Below are positions 47,773 to 61,964 of a stretch of DNA of 64,000 nt, one piece after another (the first letter of the stretch is position 1; each line of letters opens with the position of its first letter). Source of the DNA: Diphasiastrum complanatum (taxonomy: Eukaryota > Streptophyta > Lycopodiopsida > Lycopodiales > Lycopodiaceae); NCBI GenBank assembly GCA_029204225.1, contig CM055112.1, positions 45,677,563-45,741,562 of the forward strand, read 5' to 3'. Below the pieces are notes generated by a model that saw only the letters and a list, made by a program, of their open reading frames with translations, made no database searches and was not told the DNA's origin. The position numbers and the translations under genes were made by a program.

Positions 47773-48186
47773 AATATTCTCATATAAGTCATGCTTGCTC
47801 GATCACACTATGGTTGAACCAGATCATGACCTCTGCCATGGTGTATGTCCTGACTCCTAAAGATATGCAATTAGACAACACAAAATAAGTGCATGGTCCA
47901 TGTTCATCCTCTCCTTTGAGACTTTGTAAGAGAAACACTCCTAGTAAATGAATGTGATAGGAGAATACATGAAATTTGCACAAAGTCAAATGACATCCCT
48001 TTCGTCCTCTATACACGAGAGTACGAAAGTGAATGCCACAACCCTGTAAAGGAAAAGGGGCATTACAAGTTTTAGTCCTTGCCCAATGGTACGTTGCCAC
48101 ATGCCTCGATACGACTAGAAATTGTAGCATTCCATGTAGATTAATATGCATGCCTCTTTATACATTACTCCTGATTCAGAATGAAT

Positions 48187-48190
<4 letters not shown>

Positions 48191-48244
<54 letters not shown>
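48191..48244. repeat. (TC)27 microsatellite, cassette C
   Basis: A 54-bp dinucleotide tract corresponding to 10947-11026. Confidence 0.97.
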
Positions 48245-48248
<4 letters not shown>

Positions 48249-48255
48249 ACCTCAT

Positions 48256-49209
48256 CTACTTAAAAAGCATATGATTATTTTTGAGCTTGAAGGAATCAAG
48301 AGAGAATTTTCTTGTGCTTATTCTCCATCTCAAAATGGGGTTGTCGAAAGGAAAAATAGATCCTTATGTGAATGTGCTAAAGCAATTCGAATTGAAGCTT
48401 CTATGCCTATTGAATTTTGGGGAGAAGCAATAAATTGTGCAAATTATTTGTGCAATAGACTACCTCACAATACTCATGCAGGAAGATCACCATATGAAGT
48501 CTTATTCAAGAAGAAGCCTAACGTTGATCACCTTAGAGTTTTGGAATGTACTTGCTTTGTACATATTCCCTTGGAAACAAGGAGAAAAGATGATCCAAAT
48601 TCAAGCAAAGGGATCGTGGTTGGGTATTCATCCAACAAGAAGGCATATAGAATTTATGTTCCCTCTACCTCAATCACAATTGAGAGTAGAGATGTTATAT
48701 TCCATGTGAACCAGAAATACATCTTTGATGAGGCCGAGATCAAAGAGTCTTAAAAAGGTTCTCCTATTATCTCTCATGAAGATTATCATGGAGGGATGGG
48801 GCCGAGAATTGAGGAGGAATAACCTCGAATCTTCTCGCCTAGAAGATCACTAAGAGAAAGATTCGAGCCTAAGAGGCTCTCATATGGTGAAAAAAGCAAA
48901 CAAATGGAACTTGATTCCACTAGTTATGCATATTTTATCTCACATGAAGAGCCAAAGGACGTCCAAGAGGCACTCAACTCAAAAGAATGGTTTTTAGCCA
49001 TGAAGCAGGAATATGATGCATTGATCACCAACAAGACATGGGAGCTTGTGGATCTTCCATCCAACAAGCATACTATTGGTTGCAAATGGGTTTTTCGAGT
49101 CAAATATAATCAAGTTAATCAACAAATATAAGGCAAGACTTTGTGCAAAGGGCTTTGCCCAAATTCATGGACTTGATTATGAAGAGAACCCCTCGAACAG
49201 TGCTATTAT
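48256..49209 (+). pseudogene. Copia integrase/RT fragment, cassette C
   Basis: Copy of 11042-11995 with the same breaks; Pro to His in the NTHAGRSPYE region. Confidence 0.87.
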
Positions 49210-49373
49210 GGACAGTGCGCTGATGGTTGTGTCATCATGCCCGATAGATCACGCTAAGCAGGACCACCATATATGGATTGCAAAAATGTTGATTTATGCT
49301 AGATAGCAGCAATCGCTGGTGATATGTTAGAAATGGCCGAATGTTGGTTTGAATGTGTAACACCCTGGTGCAT

Positions 49374-50770
49374 TTATTCATAGTGAAAAGTAGTAGGTAC
49401 ATTGATGAAAAAGATATATACACCCCGAAGGGGAAGTTTAAAGAAAAGTAGTCTCAAACAAGAGCAAAGCTTGCAGTAAAGCTAAGATTAATCCTAATCT
49501 TGGTATTAAAAATAACAGTGCATAAACTATGATGATGTCCGTGGGAGTCTGCCAACTGACTGCAGCAGATCGAAAAAGTGAAGAGGTGGTGAGTCGGCTA
49601 ATGAAGGGAGATGAGATGTAGCAGACCCAGCCACTGTCGCCCGTTGTAGAATAGATAGGGCCTGAGCATATTGCAGGGCAATGGAAACACGCTGTTTGAA
49701 GGAAGCCACGAGAATAGAACCAAGAATACCTTGACGCTCTGTCGCCTGATGAGAACACATGCGAAGAAAATCCTCAAAGCGTCGATGCAAGGTGCTATAA
49801 GTCTCAATAGCCAAAGGAAGGAAAGCATCAGTGGGGTGCCTGTCGGAGTAGTTTTTTTCCTTCTCTTGTGCTACGACGCCTGCCGCTTCTCCTGGTGTGA
49901 AGGTAGATCAAGGCAATAGGTCACCACGGGTGGGATCAGCAACAACAATCTGCCAAAGTACGAAGCCCATCCCGAGAGAGGACAATGTCAACACGCCTGC
50001 GAGAGGAGTGGGACACGGAAGAAGAAAGGACATGAGACTGTTCTCTGAGGACATGGAAACCTCCATCTCTGGCTATAGCGGCCGCTGCATCTCCGACAAC
50101 ATCATGCGTAGGTGTGCGCTCACTCCCAAAAGGACATCGAAGGAGGTGGATAGCAATAGCATCAATAGGGTGACCACAAACACACCTGGAGAGACCCAAG
50201 ATCGAAGGATGAGAAAGCCCCAAGCGAAGACAAAGTGCAGTGGTAAAGATGGCCGAAGACAACCGGAAGGAAGGGATAACAGGCCGAGCTGACAGCCATG
50301 CCCTGACACCAGGACCCGCACAAGAAAGAAGCCGAGATCGATGCAATGCCAAAGGAGCCTTAGAGAGCATGCTGGAAAGGGTATGCTTGTGTACGTGCTC
50401 CAAGAGGGTCTCTTGCAGGTGATCTGAACTGAAAGTGAGGAGTTGCTCAAAAGGAGGAAGACAAGCTTGGGCAAAGAGGGGGAGGAGCTCTCGCACAGCG
50501 ATGAAGAGGTGCTGGAAAGACAGAAAACCACTATCCACATGAGCAATGCAATCCGCCAAGAGAGGGTGAAAGCCAGAAAGGAATCGAGAAGACAAAGTAG
50601 GGGCGACAAAAGCCCAGCTCCCAAGAAAAGCTGCAGGTGCAGAAGGAACCGTAGAGAGAGACCCACCTCCACAAGAAATGGGTAACCGAGCCTGGTTCCG
50701 AGCTAAAAGAGTCTCCACACCATCCAAAGAACCAGGGCCCAAAAGGCGGCCAAAAACATCCACAAGAGAG
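49374..50770 (-). pseudogene. Non-LTR retroelement remnant, cassette C
   Basis: Copy of the cassette B version, with the same loss of the RT catalytic region and the same fused 317-residue ORF (50889-49936). Confidence 0.7.
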
Positions 50771-51674
50771 CTGTGTGCTTGCTTTTTGCTTCCTTTTTGC
50801 TTTTCGCATCTTCTTTTAGCATCTTCGCTGGATCTTAGGCTTTTTACATCCCTTTTGCTTGTTGCTTTGCATGTGCTTGCTTTTCGCATCTTCTTTGAGC
50901 ATCTTCACTAGGTTTTAGGCTTTTAACATCTTCGTGACTCCAGTCGAGCACTCAAGAGAGGATACAGATAGTTGTGGATGCCAAGGAAAAGGTGGGCAAC
51001 GGCCATGAAAAAAATTCTATCCACAAAAGGGCATTAATGATAAAGAAAGAAAGGCTATGGCTCCAAACTCTGGATGTAGGCTCCAAAAAATTATTGATCA
51101 GTTGATCTTGATGCGCTACCACTCCAAAAGATGAGAGTAAAGCATTTTAGGCTCCTCTTGCATGCCACAGGCTTCTTGTGGTTGTCCATGGGCCTATCCA
51201 TCAATTTCTGGGGCATTAGATGTAGAGGAGCGTGAATATGTAGGGAGCATGCATCTGTTAGCAAGGTTTGCTTTGCCATCCACCGCGTTTTGAGCCACGT
51301 TGGAGCTACATGCATTTTCAACCTTCCACACCATCTTGCAACCACGCATTTTTGAAGGAGATCAGGAGGACTTCAAAGCAATCTTCTTATTATCATGTGT
51401 TTATCTTCTTGTTTTCTCAAGTGTTTATCAGATAGGGAGTGCATCAGCTTCACATTACCAACCAGCCCAACGCACCTAATAGAAGCATCTATTGCCTGTT
51501 GCTTTTGAAAGAGAAGGAGAGCAGTGTCTGGATGTTTTTTTCATAATATTAATCCACATCTCTTATCTGAACCGCCGTTTCTAGCTCTTTGACAACTCGT
51601 TTACAAGCGGTTTCTCTTGAATGTGGTGAAAGGACTATTTTCTGTGTGGCAGTGACCAGCAATCACATCTGAAT

Positions 51675-52070
51675 TCCACACAAATTGATTTTATTCATGA
51701 ATGCTTTCGCTTTGTGTTTCGCTTCGTTTTGCTTCACGATCACTTGGCTATAAGCATAAATCAATTTCAGAGCTCACTTAAGTTTTGTCTCGTTTCGTAT
51801 AGTTTCGTTTCATTTCATCTCATCTCATTACAGAGCCTGATTGATCTTTTCGTAAATTCTTCACTTTTTTCTAGTTTTGCTTCATTTTGTTTTGTTTTGT
51901 TGTAGAGCTTGACTGGATCGTGAATTGTTCTCGAGCAGAAATAATTCGTGATCAGAACAGTTTCGCGAAATTGTTCGCGAATCGTTCGAGAGATTTCTAT
52001 GAATTCGTTTTCAGAATTTTAATGGATTTTTGAATTTGCGCAATTTGCACATCTAGAATTTTTCCATCGG
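51675..52070 (+). mobile_element. U5 end of a Copia LTR, cassette C
   Basis: Copy of 14861-15256; the primer-binding site follows at 52071-52083. Confidence 0.55.
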
Positions 52071-52185
52071 TGGTATCAGACCCTACCTTCGTCATAGTCT
52101 GACATAGTCAAAAAGCTATCAGATCCAGGAGGCTAAGCATTTAAACAAAGAACCATAAACAAGTGAGAACACAAATTCAAGAGCA

Positions 52186-52817
52186 ATGGCTTCAAATAGT
52201 AGCATACAATCCAACACCTCTACAGTTTTGGATTCATCAGGATCTAACTTCCTAGCATGGAAGGTAAAGACCTCGTTGATACTAAAGGGAGAAGGATTAT
52301 TCCCCTAGGTAGATGGCACTGAAGAGATGCCTACAACAATAGGCAAGGAGCTACACGAATGGAGGGAGAAGAAGGGGATGGCAAAGACCTCACTTCTTTT
52401 GTTAGGAAGGTGAAGGATCTATTCCTTTCACTACACAATTTTGGAGTAGAAAATGCAAGCAGCTCACTTACTGTTGAGAGCCTTACCAAGATTCTTCCAA
52501 ACAACTAAAACACTGCTCGCAAAGGATCCTACAATGACACTCGAAAAGGCAATCGTCGAGATTCGAGAAGAAGTCGAGGCTCGAGAGAACCTTGATCACA
52601 AGGATGCTCTTGATCAAGCTCTCTACAACAACAAAGAAAAGACAAAAAAACAATCCAAGCCTAAGAAGGACTTAGAAAGCAGGATCCTGATCAGCAAGCA
52701 GAAGAAACCAGCAAAGGCAAATGGAAGAACAAAGAAAGGTCGAAACAACAAAGTAGAGACAAGAACACCTGCGTGAGATGCAAACGCAAAGGACATACTA
52801 TCGATTCGTGTTGGCTT
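52186..52817 (+). pseudogene. Copia gag with zinc knuckle, cassette C
   Basis: Copy of 15372-16003; it shares base changes with B. The knuckle is at 52770-52811. Confidence 0.72.
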
Positions 52818-52913
52818 AATCTGAAAATTGAGTGTATCCACTGCAGCCATGGACTGCCACCTGAACCCAAGAAACAAATCATCTCAAGGCAGACAGGAGA
52901 ACAATAAGAGTTC

Positions 52914-54017
52914 GTCCCGAGGAGCCAGAGAGCTTGAAATTGGACGAAGAAAGATTGAATCGTGTAATGATTGATCTATTATTTACAGGCACTGTCACAT
53001 ATCGAAATCATTTTGAAACATCCTGCTGCATGCATTAAACTTGACATGCATTGAATTTTTTGAAAAATCAAATTTTTTTTTCGTAAATAGCCTAGGAACT
53101 AGGAAATCTGCTTTTTGATCTAGAATTTTCAAAAATAGCTTCATGCAAGAAATATTTTGATCAATCTACCAATTACACATGAAACATGCATCCAAGCATG
53201 CATACAGGTCTATTTACACATTTTCATCAACAAAAAATCACTAAACTGAGTTACAGATAGAACAATTCAAATTTTTTGCAAATTTTAGTTCAAAAATTGC
53301 CAAAATTCCGATAGCCATAACTTTCTCTACAGGACACTAAATTGGTCGCTGTAAAGCACAGTACAGAGGGAGAGTGGGTCTACAAGGCACTTGCCATCCA
53401 CCCTGACACCTAGGCTTCACACGTGCATGCAATAATAGACCAAAAAATAGGTAGGAGGGCACACTTTTTCAAGGGGGTATGTTCAAAAATCCATCTCCAG
53501 ACCAATTAGCATCTAGTTAAAGGCTATAAGCACTCTACTAAGGTTCATTAGAGAGGCATAGAGGCTTCTATCAGGTCTAGCAAGCAATCATAAGCCCAGA
53601 TCATGCAAAAAATGCGTTTTTGGACACCTTCAACAAGCAAAACTTTAACATAATGGTGCCTAAGCCTCCCACAACCAAATTGGATGCATGATGGCTCAAA
53701 AAAGAGGCAATCCATCATATTTATAAGCTTGTAATAAGAACCAATAGTTTTAGACCATCATTTAATAGAATTTCATGCTCAAAAACCCCAAAAATACACT
53801 AATTTTTGACTTTTTGAGGCCCCTAATGGTGTCCAATCCTAACCAAACTTCATGAAAGACTTAGGACAACTTCATTACACCTTTGAAAATGTGCATGGAA
53901 ATTATTGGCTATGAATTTATGAATTATCACAAAATTAGTCCATAAACCATCAAAATACCCATGTCTTTTGACCAATTTTGACAAAATTTTTGGGTCAAAT
54001 CCACAAATAAGTGCAAT
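52914..54017. other. AT-rich non-coding stretch, cassette C
   Basis: Matches 16100-17207 with more substitutions than between A and B, and ends at the 1,973-bp deletion. Confidence 0.4.
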
Positions 54018-54246
54018 CAGCAACAATAAGATATTGCAAGACAATGTACCTAGTTTGTCCATATCTTGACAATTTGCACACATTCATATGAAATAGCTCA
54101 AACATGAGATAGAACAAGTAAAGTAAACTTGAACAACACTTCCTTGCTGCTCCTTTGACCTTACTTGAGTTTTTAATAAGTTGCAAAAACAGATCCATAA
54201 CATCTTTGCCAAATAGCCTTCCTTTGATGCTCTTGACTAGCTCCAA
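54018..54246 (-). pseudogene. Unidentified Copia-like ORF, truncated copy in cassette C
   Basis: Only the N-terminal 75 or so residues remain (ELVKSIKGRLFGKDV to YIVLQYLIV). The deletion removed the rest, the LTR and the second primer-binding site. Confidence 0.6.
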
Positions 54247-54738
54247 ATTGCCACATTTCCTTTTGTGTTGTTGAGGCCCTTTGAGACCAACCTCTTGATT
54301 TTCCTCTTTGTGAGGTTTTTATCATGTGTGAACTTCACCACACACCTTACAGAATCTTACTGAGGTGTTGTGATTGCACAAGATTGATCAGAGAATAGTA
54401 TACTTGTAAAATCTATGGCAAGAGCACAATGGCATACATCTGACTGAAAAATCTAACTTCTTACTATGATAATTGAATGTCAGAAATAATTCTAAGTGCT
54501 CAGTATGGGAAAAACAAGCTGCTCTCGAGTAGAGAGAGACAATATTATCACATTTGCTTATGGAAAATAAAGCTACATGTTAACCATATAAGTTGGGCAG
54601 CATGCAGTTCCGGAATCATAAAAAACGAGCGTAGATGTTGCCGGAACTTTTCTCTCTCTTGTTAATGTTTCTCTATAGTCAAACTTCTTAAAGGGCCCAT
54701 TTTAAGCCCATATTTCTCCTAATGATTCAAAGTAAATC

Positions 54739-55181
54739 CTACTTTGGACACTTCACATAATTCTCTTCTTCTTGATTGTGACTATCTCCCTCACCAAGTC
54801 TCTTGATAGAACCATTTGATCTACTCTCTTTATGAAGACATGTGACTCCACTTGCTGCAAAAATGAATTTCTTGGACTCATCACAAAAGAATGTAGAAGA
54901 ACCATCTCCTTCATGAATGCACTTAGCAACATCTTTTTTCATATATGATCAAAGAAATCATTAACAACAATCTTTTCCAAGGAAGAACCTTCACCACCAT
55001 TGATGAAGTTAGCTCTTTCCTTAACTTTTGCATGCTTGCACTTGCCATGAAGAACCATTGAAACACCATCATTATCCTCAAGACTAGCCAAGTTAGCACA
55101 AAGATGAACATCTCCAAGAAGCATATTAGATCTTGACCTAGATCTAGCATAAGGAAGGTTTTTACTATTACAAAACTAGAG
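54739..55181 (-). pseudogene. Unidentified minus-strand coding remnant, cassette C
   Basis: Copy of 19898-20340, protein pieces unchanged. Confidence 0.35.
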
Positions 55182-56471
55182 TCCCTTAAGAGAACCCTAT
55201 TTGGAGAATGTTCTTACAACCCAATATTTTCCTAGTGGGAAAGATTTTGGAATGATTCTTAGTTTTTATTAGTTATGTTGGACATATACTCCAGTATCCT
55301 CTAAATGATTATGGTTTTGGATTCCAGAAAATTATGATTGATGAATCATACAAATCTAAATATTTACGATTGACAGATCATAAATAAATAGTTAATTGTT
55401 GCTAGAGGATTATAAGGAATTGTGATGATTCTTAAGTGTGACGATTAATTCTTGATCTATTAATTGAGTAAGAATTCAAATCAATGTTTTTAATCTCTCT
55501 ATTTCAATGTTTTATTGAGAGCTTTTGGATCTCACAGACATTTTTCATGAGATAAGTTATTTAGCTTGTGGAGAATTTAGTTAATCTAGTGGATGCTATT
55601 CTGCTATAGTTTATGGTCTGCAGATGCTTGAGTACAGTTCTTTTGATTAGATCTGTAGTTATCATAGGGTACAAACAAATCTATTAAGATAAATGACTGT
55701 TATTTTCTTGTATTTGATTCTAGACACAGGGGCATTTAACTCAAGAGAGTATCTAGGATACTCATAGTTGAGTTTTAATCATTTTATATCTGAATGATTC
55801 TCCTAAAGATTCTAGCTGAATGAATTATTATATTTTAGAATTCTGAATTCTAAGGATATATGTACTTGGAAGCTTTTTGAATTGTATGTCAAAGTTGTGG
55901 ATAATTTCAAGCTATAATTATTATTTCTCTTTAACTTAATCTCCTAAGTCAGGTAATATTTCACTCAATGTTTCATGTAAGTGTTTTACGTAAAGATGAT
56001 ATTGCTAACTAATAGAGAGTAAAACTGTTGGCTGATTCTGACGAATCTCCAAGATACTCTGATAGAGCTACCCAAGAGCACCTCTCACCTTAGACCGAGG
56101 AGGTCTCTGAGAAGATGAGACGAACGAAGATTGAGAGCCGAGGAATACTAGTAGTAATGACAAGCAAGAATTGTGTAAGCCTCGTGGTGAATCCCAAAAG
56201 ATGTAATGACCATGTAGGAACTAGTATTTCTAGGCAAATGTAATAAATGCAAGTAGACCCCTCTTAAAGAAAGTAGAGTGAGCCATCTTTTGATGGTGAC
56301 CTTTAGTGGAGAGTATTATTCCACTTGTAATTTGTAAAATGTGGAAATTCCACTAGGATGCCACCTAAGGAGCTCTCTTGCTTATTCAAGAGAATCCCTC
56401 TTTGAGAAGAGGAGCTTTTTGTGAAATGTCCCTACTCCATGCTGAAATGAGAAGAGTCTCCACGAGTTTTG
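55182..56471. other. AT-rich region, cassette C
   Basis: Copy of 20341-21630; nothing recognised. Confidence 0.4.
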
Positions 56472-57351
56472 TGTTGGATTTACTCCCACTCTCCTAAATG
56501 CTTTTTTTTAATCTGCCTCCATTGTTGCTGCATATTTACTAACGCTGTCAGCAGCCTGCATATTTACACACAAATTTGCACAGACAAATAAAAGGTAAAA
56601 GAATCGCAAACACTGTGTTTTTACACAGGTTATGGTGACAGACAAAAAGGTGACACTACCCTACAGAATGCCGAAGGTTCCCTAAAAGCTAAGGTGTTCT
56701 GTAAATCTTATCCTAAGGCCATTCGTAAGTGTGACCCAATTTTTGCATCATCACCAACGTTCACTTCAGCACTGGTTGACGTTGCACCTTTTTTATGCTC
56801 ACTCCATGCAGTTGCGCTAACAGATTGGACAATGATTGCAACCACCCACAATCTCCTACAAACAACACATTCAGTCTGTACTTTCACATCTGCACACCTG
56901 TAATGTTATGTATATATACAAATTTAGGACACCATTCAGATGATGATGATCAGATGATCAAGTGAGAGAAGAAGAGACTAAGATAGAAGAGGTTTCATTC
57001 CTCATTATAGACAAAATAAGCTTCGTAGGGAACGCAATTTCGTACGCTATTATAATGTGCTCTCCCGCATTATCAACTTGTATACATGATATACACTGCT
57101 TTTTGTTCTGCATTCGAATTTGTGTTAATATTGCTATGCTTGTTCTTCATTTTGTCTGATCTTTCTAGTTGCTCTTTCTGGTAATAGACGATCAACTTTT
57201 AGTCTTGTCTTTCGCGAATAATTCGCGACTAATTATCAGTCGAGCACAGTCTAGCTCTTCGAAATCATTCGCGACAGATAATGTGTTTTGCAATTCATGA
57301 CAAATTATTCATCTAGTGCTTCATCCATTAAATGTTTGCCTGCATAACATT
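56472..57351 (+). mobile_element. 5' LTR of the large Copia element, cassette C
   Basis: Starts TGTTGGATTTACTCCC. It differs visibly from the 3' LTR at 61260, so this element is old or a composite. Confidence 0.7.
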
Positions 57352-57361
57352 AGTTGTTACA

Positions 57362-60300
57362 GGTGCAGAAGAGAAACCCAAAGCGGATGACGCGGCAATT
57401 GCCAGATGAAAGTTCAAGGATGGAAAAGCTTTTGCGCTGATAATCCTCAACATCACGGATACTCAGATCGGCCATGTATCCGAGGCTCAGACATTAAAAG
57501 AAGTCTGGGACATCTTGAGCACACTATATGAAGTGGAAGATATAGCTTCCAAGCTACATCTCAGGAAGAAATTCTACTCCCTCAAGATGACGAATGGTGA
57601 TTCTCTGCAGAATCACATTAATCAATTCAAGAACCTGCTAAGACAAATGGCCACTGTCGAATCTGTCATAGACGATCAAGACGCAGTGATGCAACTGCTT
57701 ACAAGCTTGTCAAGTTCTTATGATAGCTGGGTGATGATCATCACGACTCATCCAGAATTGAATCTTTCGAGAGTCATTACTATGTTGTTGCAGGAAGACA
57801 CGTGAAGGAACAAAGCCTCGAGTTCCTCAGCTGATTCTCACGCCTTGTACACCAACAAGAGCACGAAAAAGCAGAAGAAGAAGAAGAAAGGCCCAAAGCA
57901 ATCAAAGCCAGACTAGAAACTAGCTCAACACAAGAACAGTCAAATCCGCAGACAAAGAAGGAGCTGTTCTGCAGATACTGCAAACAAAACAACCACGAAA
58001 TACAAGACTGTCGCATACTTCAAGCAAAGAACAACAACAAAGGGCAGCCGAATCAAGTGGTGAATGCAGTTGCAAAAGCTCCATAGCCTATTCAAGAAAC
58101 AGATCATGATGCCTTCATGACCAACCATCAAGGAGCATCCGGCGATAGTTCTTGGTTCCTGGATTATGGAGGCACTCAGCACATAACTAGCCTCATTGGC
58201 TATTTCGAGTCCTATACACCTTACAGTGTTCAAAAATTTATTCACCTTGGCGACAATAGCACACAAGTAATAAAGATGAAGGCACTGTAAGATTATGCTT
58301 TGCGAATGATCAATCTAAGCTACTCTCTAAAGTCCTGTATGTACCAAAGTTATCTACGAATCTATTCTGTGTAAGCAAAATCACAGATTTAGGACATAGA
58401 CTAGAATTCGAATGTGATCAATGTAAAGTAGTTGATAGGACAGGCAAGATCCTAGCACTCGGAAAGAGGCATGGATACTTGTATAAATTAAGTCATTGCT
58501 TTTCTGCCTCTAGTCAAGCTCTCAGTACTTCAATTCATTCAAATAAAGGTTTAATTTGGCATTATAGACTTGGTCATTTAAATCATGCTGTTGTACAATG
58601 AATGTCTAGACAATCTATTGTTCTTGATCTTGACTATCCTCGCAAAAAAGTCGAGTTACCTGTCTGTCAAGACTGTCTAATTGGTAAACAGACTAGGAAA
58701 CCATTTAAGTCAAGCCATCAACATGTTGCTAGAGGATTGCTAGATGTTACATTCATATATTTGTGGCCCGATGAAAAATACTTCGTTGAAGGATGCCAAG
58801 TATATTATAAACTTTATTGACGAATTCTCCAGAAGAACGATGGTGTATTTCATAAAGAAAAAATCAGAAGCCTTCAACTGCTTCAGAATCTTCAAGGAGC
58901 ATGTAGAAAAGGAGATTGGAAGGACGATCAAGGCCCTAAGGTCAGACAATGGTGGAGAATATATCTCTGTCGAGTTTAAGGAGTACTGCCAAAGCCAAGG
59001 CATTGAGCAGCAATTCATCACTCCTTACAGTCCTCAGTCTAACGGCTTAGCTGAGAGGAAGAACCGTACTCTGGTTGAATCTGCTAAATGTATGCTATAG
59101 CATGCATCGTTGCCCAAGAGATTCTAGGTTGAAGCTGTCTCCACTGCAGTTTATGTCCAGAACAGATGTTTGACCAAGGCCCTCTCAGACAAGACACCCC
59201 ACGAGATGTGGACAGACTCTAAGCCTTCTTTGAAGAACCTAAGAGTGTTCGGGTGCATTGCCTACACGCAGATCCCAAAAGACACAAGAAAGAAATTGGA
59301 CTTCCAAGGTCTCAAGACCATCCTGATTGGATATACTCCCTCTGATAACACCTACAAGCTGTACGATCCTGATATCTAGCAAATCTTGTATAGCCGAGAT
59401 ACAATCTTTATCGAGGATCAGTTCGTTGACCTCAAAGACAAGGATATTACTCAAGAAGAACCTACATCTCATGCAATTGACACGACAGTCCGAGCTTCTG
59501 GCTCAGGCATGTCTATTGTCGACCCACTTTGAGACAGCGAATCAGACGAAGATCTTGCTGCTACCCAGCAACAAGCCCTAGGATTGGTTCATCAGTTGAA
59601 TCCTCCCAAAAGATCAAGCCGAGTGCGCACACAGCCCACAAGGTATACTCCTGAGTCTGCCTGTCTCTTAATGTAGAAACCAACGACAGTCGAAGAGGCA
59701 CTTAGGCAACCAGACTCTGATCTATGGAGAGAAGCCATGGACAGAGAGTATTCCTCTCTGATCAAGAATCAGACATGGTCATTAGTCAAAGCTCCTATTG
59801 GCTACAATATTATTGATTGCAAATGGATCTTTAAGATCAAATATAATGCCAATCGGAGCAATTGATCGAAGGAAGGCTAGACTAGTAGCACGAGGATTTA
59901 CCCAAATCCCGAATGTCGACTACTGTGAGACTTTTAGACCAGTTGTCAAACATTTGTCGATCCGAATGCTCTTGTCTTATGCTGCAGCTGCCAACCTCGA
60001 AGTACATCAACTTGATGTATAAACAGCCTATCTGAATGGAGTCATACAAGAAGATATATACATGATTCAGCCCGAAGGATACGTTCTGGAAGGCATGAAT
60101 AATCATGTCTATAAACTCCACAAAGCACTGTATGGCTTAAAACAGTCTACCAGAGCTTGGTTTCAGCGGATCAACACATTCCTCATTGAACAAGGATTCA
60201 AACCAAGCACTGTTGATTGAAACGTTTATTCAAGGTCAATGCAGCAATCCTTCATTATCATCACCTTGTACGTTGATGATACGTTGCTCTTCAGCAACAA

Positions 60301-61259
60301 TCAAGGATGCAAAACAGATGCTGTTCTTAGAATTCGACATTGCTGATTTGGGCAAAGCTCACTTTTGTCTTGGAATTCAAATCCACAAAGACAGAGCAAA
60401 TCGACTGATTTACATCACTCAACAAAGATATCTTCACAATGTTCTTAACAGATACAATTTGATGACTTGTAAATTAGCTCACTCACTAATGGATCCAGAC
60501 CTGCATTTGTCGAAGGACCAATGTCCCCAGACCAAGCAGAAAGAGGAGTAGATGAGAGAATATCCGTATCGATCGATGCTTGGATTTCTCATGTACGAAA
60601 TGGTCTGTAAAATACCAGATATCTCTTTTGGTGTAAGCTCACTCAGCCAATATATGGCTAATCTTGGCATTACCCATTGGAAGGCTCTTATTTGAGTCAT
60701 GAGATATATTCGAGCTACCATAGACCAGTGCATCTGTTATGGAGATGTCAGCAACGACAATCTTTATCAGCTCAGTGGCTATTCTGATGCAAGCTGGGGA
60801 TGAAATGCAGACAGTCGTAAGTCCACATCTAGATTTACATTCTTCTTCAACCGCGGTCCTATTTCATGGAACAGTCATAAGCAAATCTCTATCGCACTTT
60901 CTTCTACTAAAGCAAAATTTATTGCTGCTTATCAATCTATTAAGAAAGCGTTTTGGTTGAGAAATCTGCTGTCATACATCAATCTATATCACAACAGCCC
61001 TACAATTTTGTTTTGTGATAACCAAAGTGCCATTGCCTTATCAGCCAACCCTAGATTTCATTCTAGGAGTAAGCACATTGAGATCAAATATCACTACATC
61101 AGGGGCAGGGTTCTCGACATGGAGGTAAGCCTAATATACTACAGGACACAGAATATGGTTGCAGACATTTTCGCGAAAGCACTCAGTATTAATGCACACA
61201 ACAAATTTTGTGCATTGCTCAGTCTGATCAAGGCATTAACGGACCAGATTAAGGGGGGG
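57362..61259 (+). pseudogene. Large Copia gag-pol with full RT and RNase H, cassette C
   Basis: The most complete of the three. It has Gag, knuckle, damaged protease, integrase (QSNGLAERKNRT), RT with YVDDTLLF (catalytic YVDD at 60269-60280) and KALYGLKQS, and RNase H (SGYSDASWG, ALSSTKAKFIAA, FCDNQSAIALS, KHIEIKYHYIR, ADIFAKALS). A polypurine tract AAGGGGGGG at 61251-61259 follows. Gag keeps the base whose loss shifted the frame in A and B (NITDTQIGH), but a stop in AIAR*KFKDG, a two-base loss at 58747, and several stops in pol inactivate it. It lies between two LTRs with the same TG start. Its right half shows what A and B lost. Confidence 0.9.
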
Positions 61260-61964
61260 TGTTGGATTTACTCCTTCTAATATCCTAAATTCCTTTTTTT
61301 AATCTTCCTCCATTCTTGCTGCATATTTACTAACGTTGTCACGTAGCCTGCATATTTACACGAAAATTTGCACAGACAAATAAAAGGCGAAAGAATCACG
61401 AACATTGTGTTTTTACACAGGTTATGGTGACAAGCGAAAAGGGGACACTATCCTACAGAATGTCGAAGGTGCCCTAAAAACTAAGGCACCTTGTAAATCT
61501 TATCCTAAGGCCATTCGAAAGAGTGTCCCACTTTTTGCATCATCACCAATGTTCACTTTAGCACTGGCTGACGTCGCATTGTTTTTATGCTCACTCCAGG
61601 CAGTTGCGCTAACAGATTGGACAACGATTGCAGCCACCCACGATCTCCTACAAACAACACATCCACTCTGTACTTTCACATTTGCACACCTATAATATTA
61701 TGTATATATACATATTTTGGACACCATTCAGATGATGATGATCAGATGATCAAGTGAGAGAAGAAGAGACTAAGAGAGAAGAGGTTCCATTCCTCATTAC
61801 AAACAAAATAAGCTTCGTAGGGCACGCGGTTTCGTCTGCTATTGTAATGTGCTCTGCCGAATTATCAACTTGTATACATGATATACTTAATCTGATACAG
61901 CTCTTTGTTTAATATTGTTATGCTGGTTCTTCATTTTGTTTGATCTTTCTAGTTGCTCTTTCGT
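61260..61964 (+). mobile_element. 3' LTR of the large Copia element, cassette C (right end cut)
   Basis: Begins TGTTGGATTTACTCC after the polypurine tract and matches 56472 onwards up to TAGTTGCTCTTTC, where it is abruptly joined to the next Copia fragment. TATATATA lies near 61702. Confidence 0.8.
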
